DNA from: Rostratula benghalensis
Lineage: Eukaryota; Chordata; Aves; Charadriiformes; Rostratulidae
DNA: 64,000 nt
Assembly: GCA_013399305.1 (NCBI GenBank)
Contig: VXAI01000038.1
Span: 5,604,751 to 5,668,750 of the forward strand
Reading direction: 5' to 3'
Made by a program: the position numbers and the translations under genes. Each line of letters opens with the position of its first letter. Within the stretch, counting starts at the first letter, position 1. Below are positions 62,901 through 64,000 of this stretch, piece by piece. The notes below the pieces were generated by a model. The model worked only from the letters and a program-made list of their open reading frames with translations. It was not told where the DNA came from and did no database searches.

Positions 62901-64000
62901 AAAGCCCTGCTCCAGACCAAGTCAGTGGATGATACGGTGTGAGCTGCCACTCACCAAAGCCATGTTTATCCCAGTGCCTGTCACACTCCTCGCTGGGAGG
63001 CTCCAGCGGCATCACCTGCTTGGAGGGATGGTGGGCTTTATCCCCTGCAGCTTGGGCCCAGGTGTAGGGCCAGGATTAAACCCTCACATGGCAACCGTAA
63101 TAGAGCAAGAGCTGGTAGCTCAAGGAAAAGGGAAACCTTCATTTAACAGAGAGGGGGGAAAAGATGCTGAAGTCTCCTGCTCTTTCCCTCTCCACCTGAG
63201 CAGGGCAGGCTGGATTAACACATTTTACAGATTGGTTCAGCTTCAGCAAACAGGACTGCAGGACTCAAGCTGCCAGTTAGCAGTGATCCATTGCAAATGC
63301 AAATGCCCTTAGTCAAGTCTTCATCCTTTTGACAGTTCTACCTTCACAATTACACTGGAAAAAGTCCCTGCTCCAAATCCTTCTTTCTAAAAAAAATAGT
63401 TAATTTTAAGAAGCCAGACCTTAACATGGCCCTAATTCCCACTTATCTCACATGTAATTCATTGGAAGCACACTATTTGCTGAGTAGGAGATTTTTCTTT
63501 CATGCAATGTGTGTTTACCAACCAAAAAAGGATGCTATAGTGAATTCAACTGCAGTTTATTGGCATCCCATTGTCATGGCACTGTAATATAAAACATCAT
63601 TGTGGGCCCCCTACTGTGATAATTTCAGAATGATATCTTTAAAAATCTAATATCTAATAACTTTAAAGTCACTGTTGAAGAAGCTAGCAACAATTCTAGG
63701 CAAAAGTCAACCCACATCCCAGTGTCAGCATTTCTAATGTGCCCATATAAATCAAAAATAGACAGCTCAGGAAAACACAAGGTATGACCCCAAAAACATC
63801 ATGTGCAAGATGCATGTTGCATTGAATCACAAAATCCCTGGTGAACAGAGTCCACATTCCTTCTCCAGCTGTCTCTGTAGTGCCTGACCTAAAACTGAAC
63901 CGAGTCTCATACCCATCATAGGCCAATAGAGTTTAAGAGAAAGCTGGACAAGAGCTGATGCTCAAGGGAGCCTCAAAGGAAGGAGCTATTCTCGTTGGAG
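59996..64000. other. Non-genic stretch
   Basis: Moderately GC-rich sequence at 60080-60320, with scattered CG dinucleotides but too few for a convincing CpG island, then ordinary unique sequence. The neighbouring gene known from mammals on this side of HTR4 (ADRB2, a single-exon receptor) is not present in the window. Confidence 0.55.

Noticed and set aside
1..64000. Endogenous retrovirus or LTR pair
   Set aside because: No paired terminal repeats, primer binding site or gag/pol-like frames were seen. Solo LTRs of unfamiliar families cannot be excluded by eye.
1..64000. CRISPR array, operon or bacterial-type system
   Set aside because: No regularly spaced repeats and no compact coding; the sequence is vertebrate nuclear DNA.

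Overview
The window is vertebrate nuclear DNA, almost certainly from a bird. It has no operons, no compact coding and one intron-split gene. The dispersed repeats I can name are CR1 LINEs, with the bird-type 3' end (a run reading GGTCCCTTCCA followed by copies of ATTCTGTG), and interspersed repeat density is low. The order or species cannot be resolved from sequence alone.

The one gene I can support is HTR4 (serotonin 5-HT4 receptor, a class A Gs-coupled GPCR), on the minus strand. In transcript order: a short candidate first coding exon at 17704-17738, an exon carrying the N-terminal tail and TM1 (9936-10061), and an exon carrying TM2, the first extracellular loop and TM3 up to the Asp-Arg of the DRY motif (8746-8946). 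All junctions keep the same codon phase (split after base 2). The rest of the receptor should lie left of position 1. The first coding exon is too short for ORF calling. I found it by looking for an ATG exon ending in the right phase next to a strong GTAAGT donor; it reads M-S-H-K-L-E-V-D-V, similar to the mammalian M-D-K-L-D-A-N-V tail.

Layout: 1-8745 is HTR4 intron; 8746-10061 holds two exons and a 1 kb intron; 10062-17703 is a 7.6 kb intron containing a short CR1 tail at about 16971-17064; 17739-64000 is 5' of the HTR4 start codon (5'UTR introns, promoter region and/or intergenic DNA) with no gene I can support. This last part holds a CR1 tail at about 38285-38370, a CR1 nested inside an older CR1 at 40538-40860, a 1.8 kb ancient degraded CR1 with a recognisable reverse-transcriptase motif (about 44250-46060), a reverse-oriented CR1 fragment at 59880-59995, several poly-A and other low-complexity tracts, and a 47 bp assembly gap (57351-57397).

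I found no second gene, RNA gene, CRISPR array or operon-like system. The points most worth checking are the divergent HTR4 N-terminus (apparent loss of the N-glycosylation sequon), the nested CR1 insertion into an ATTCT target, the old long CR1 and a 30 bp near-identical repeat pair.
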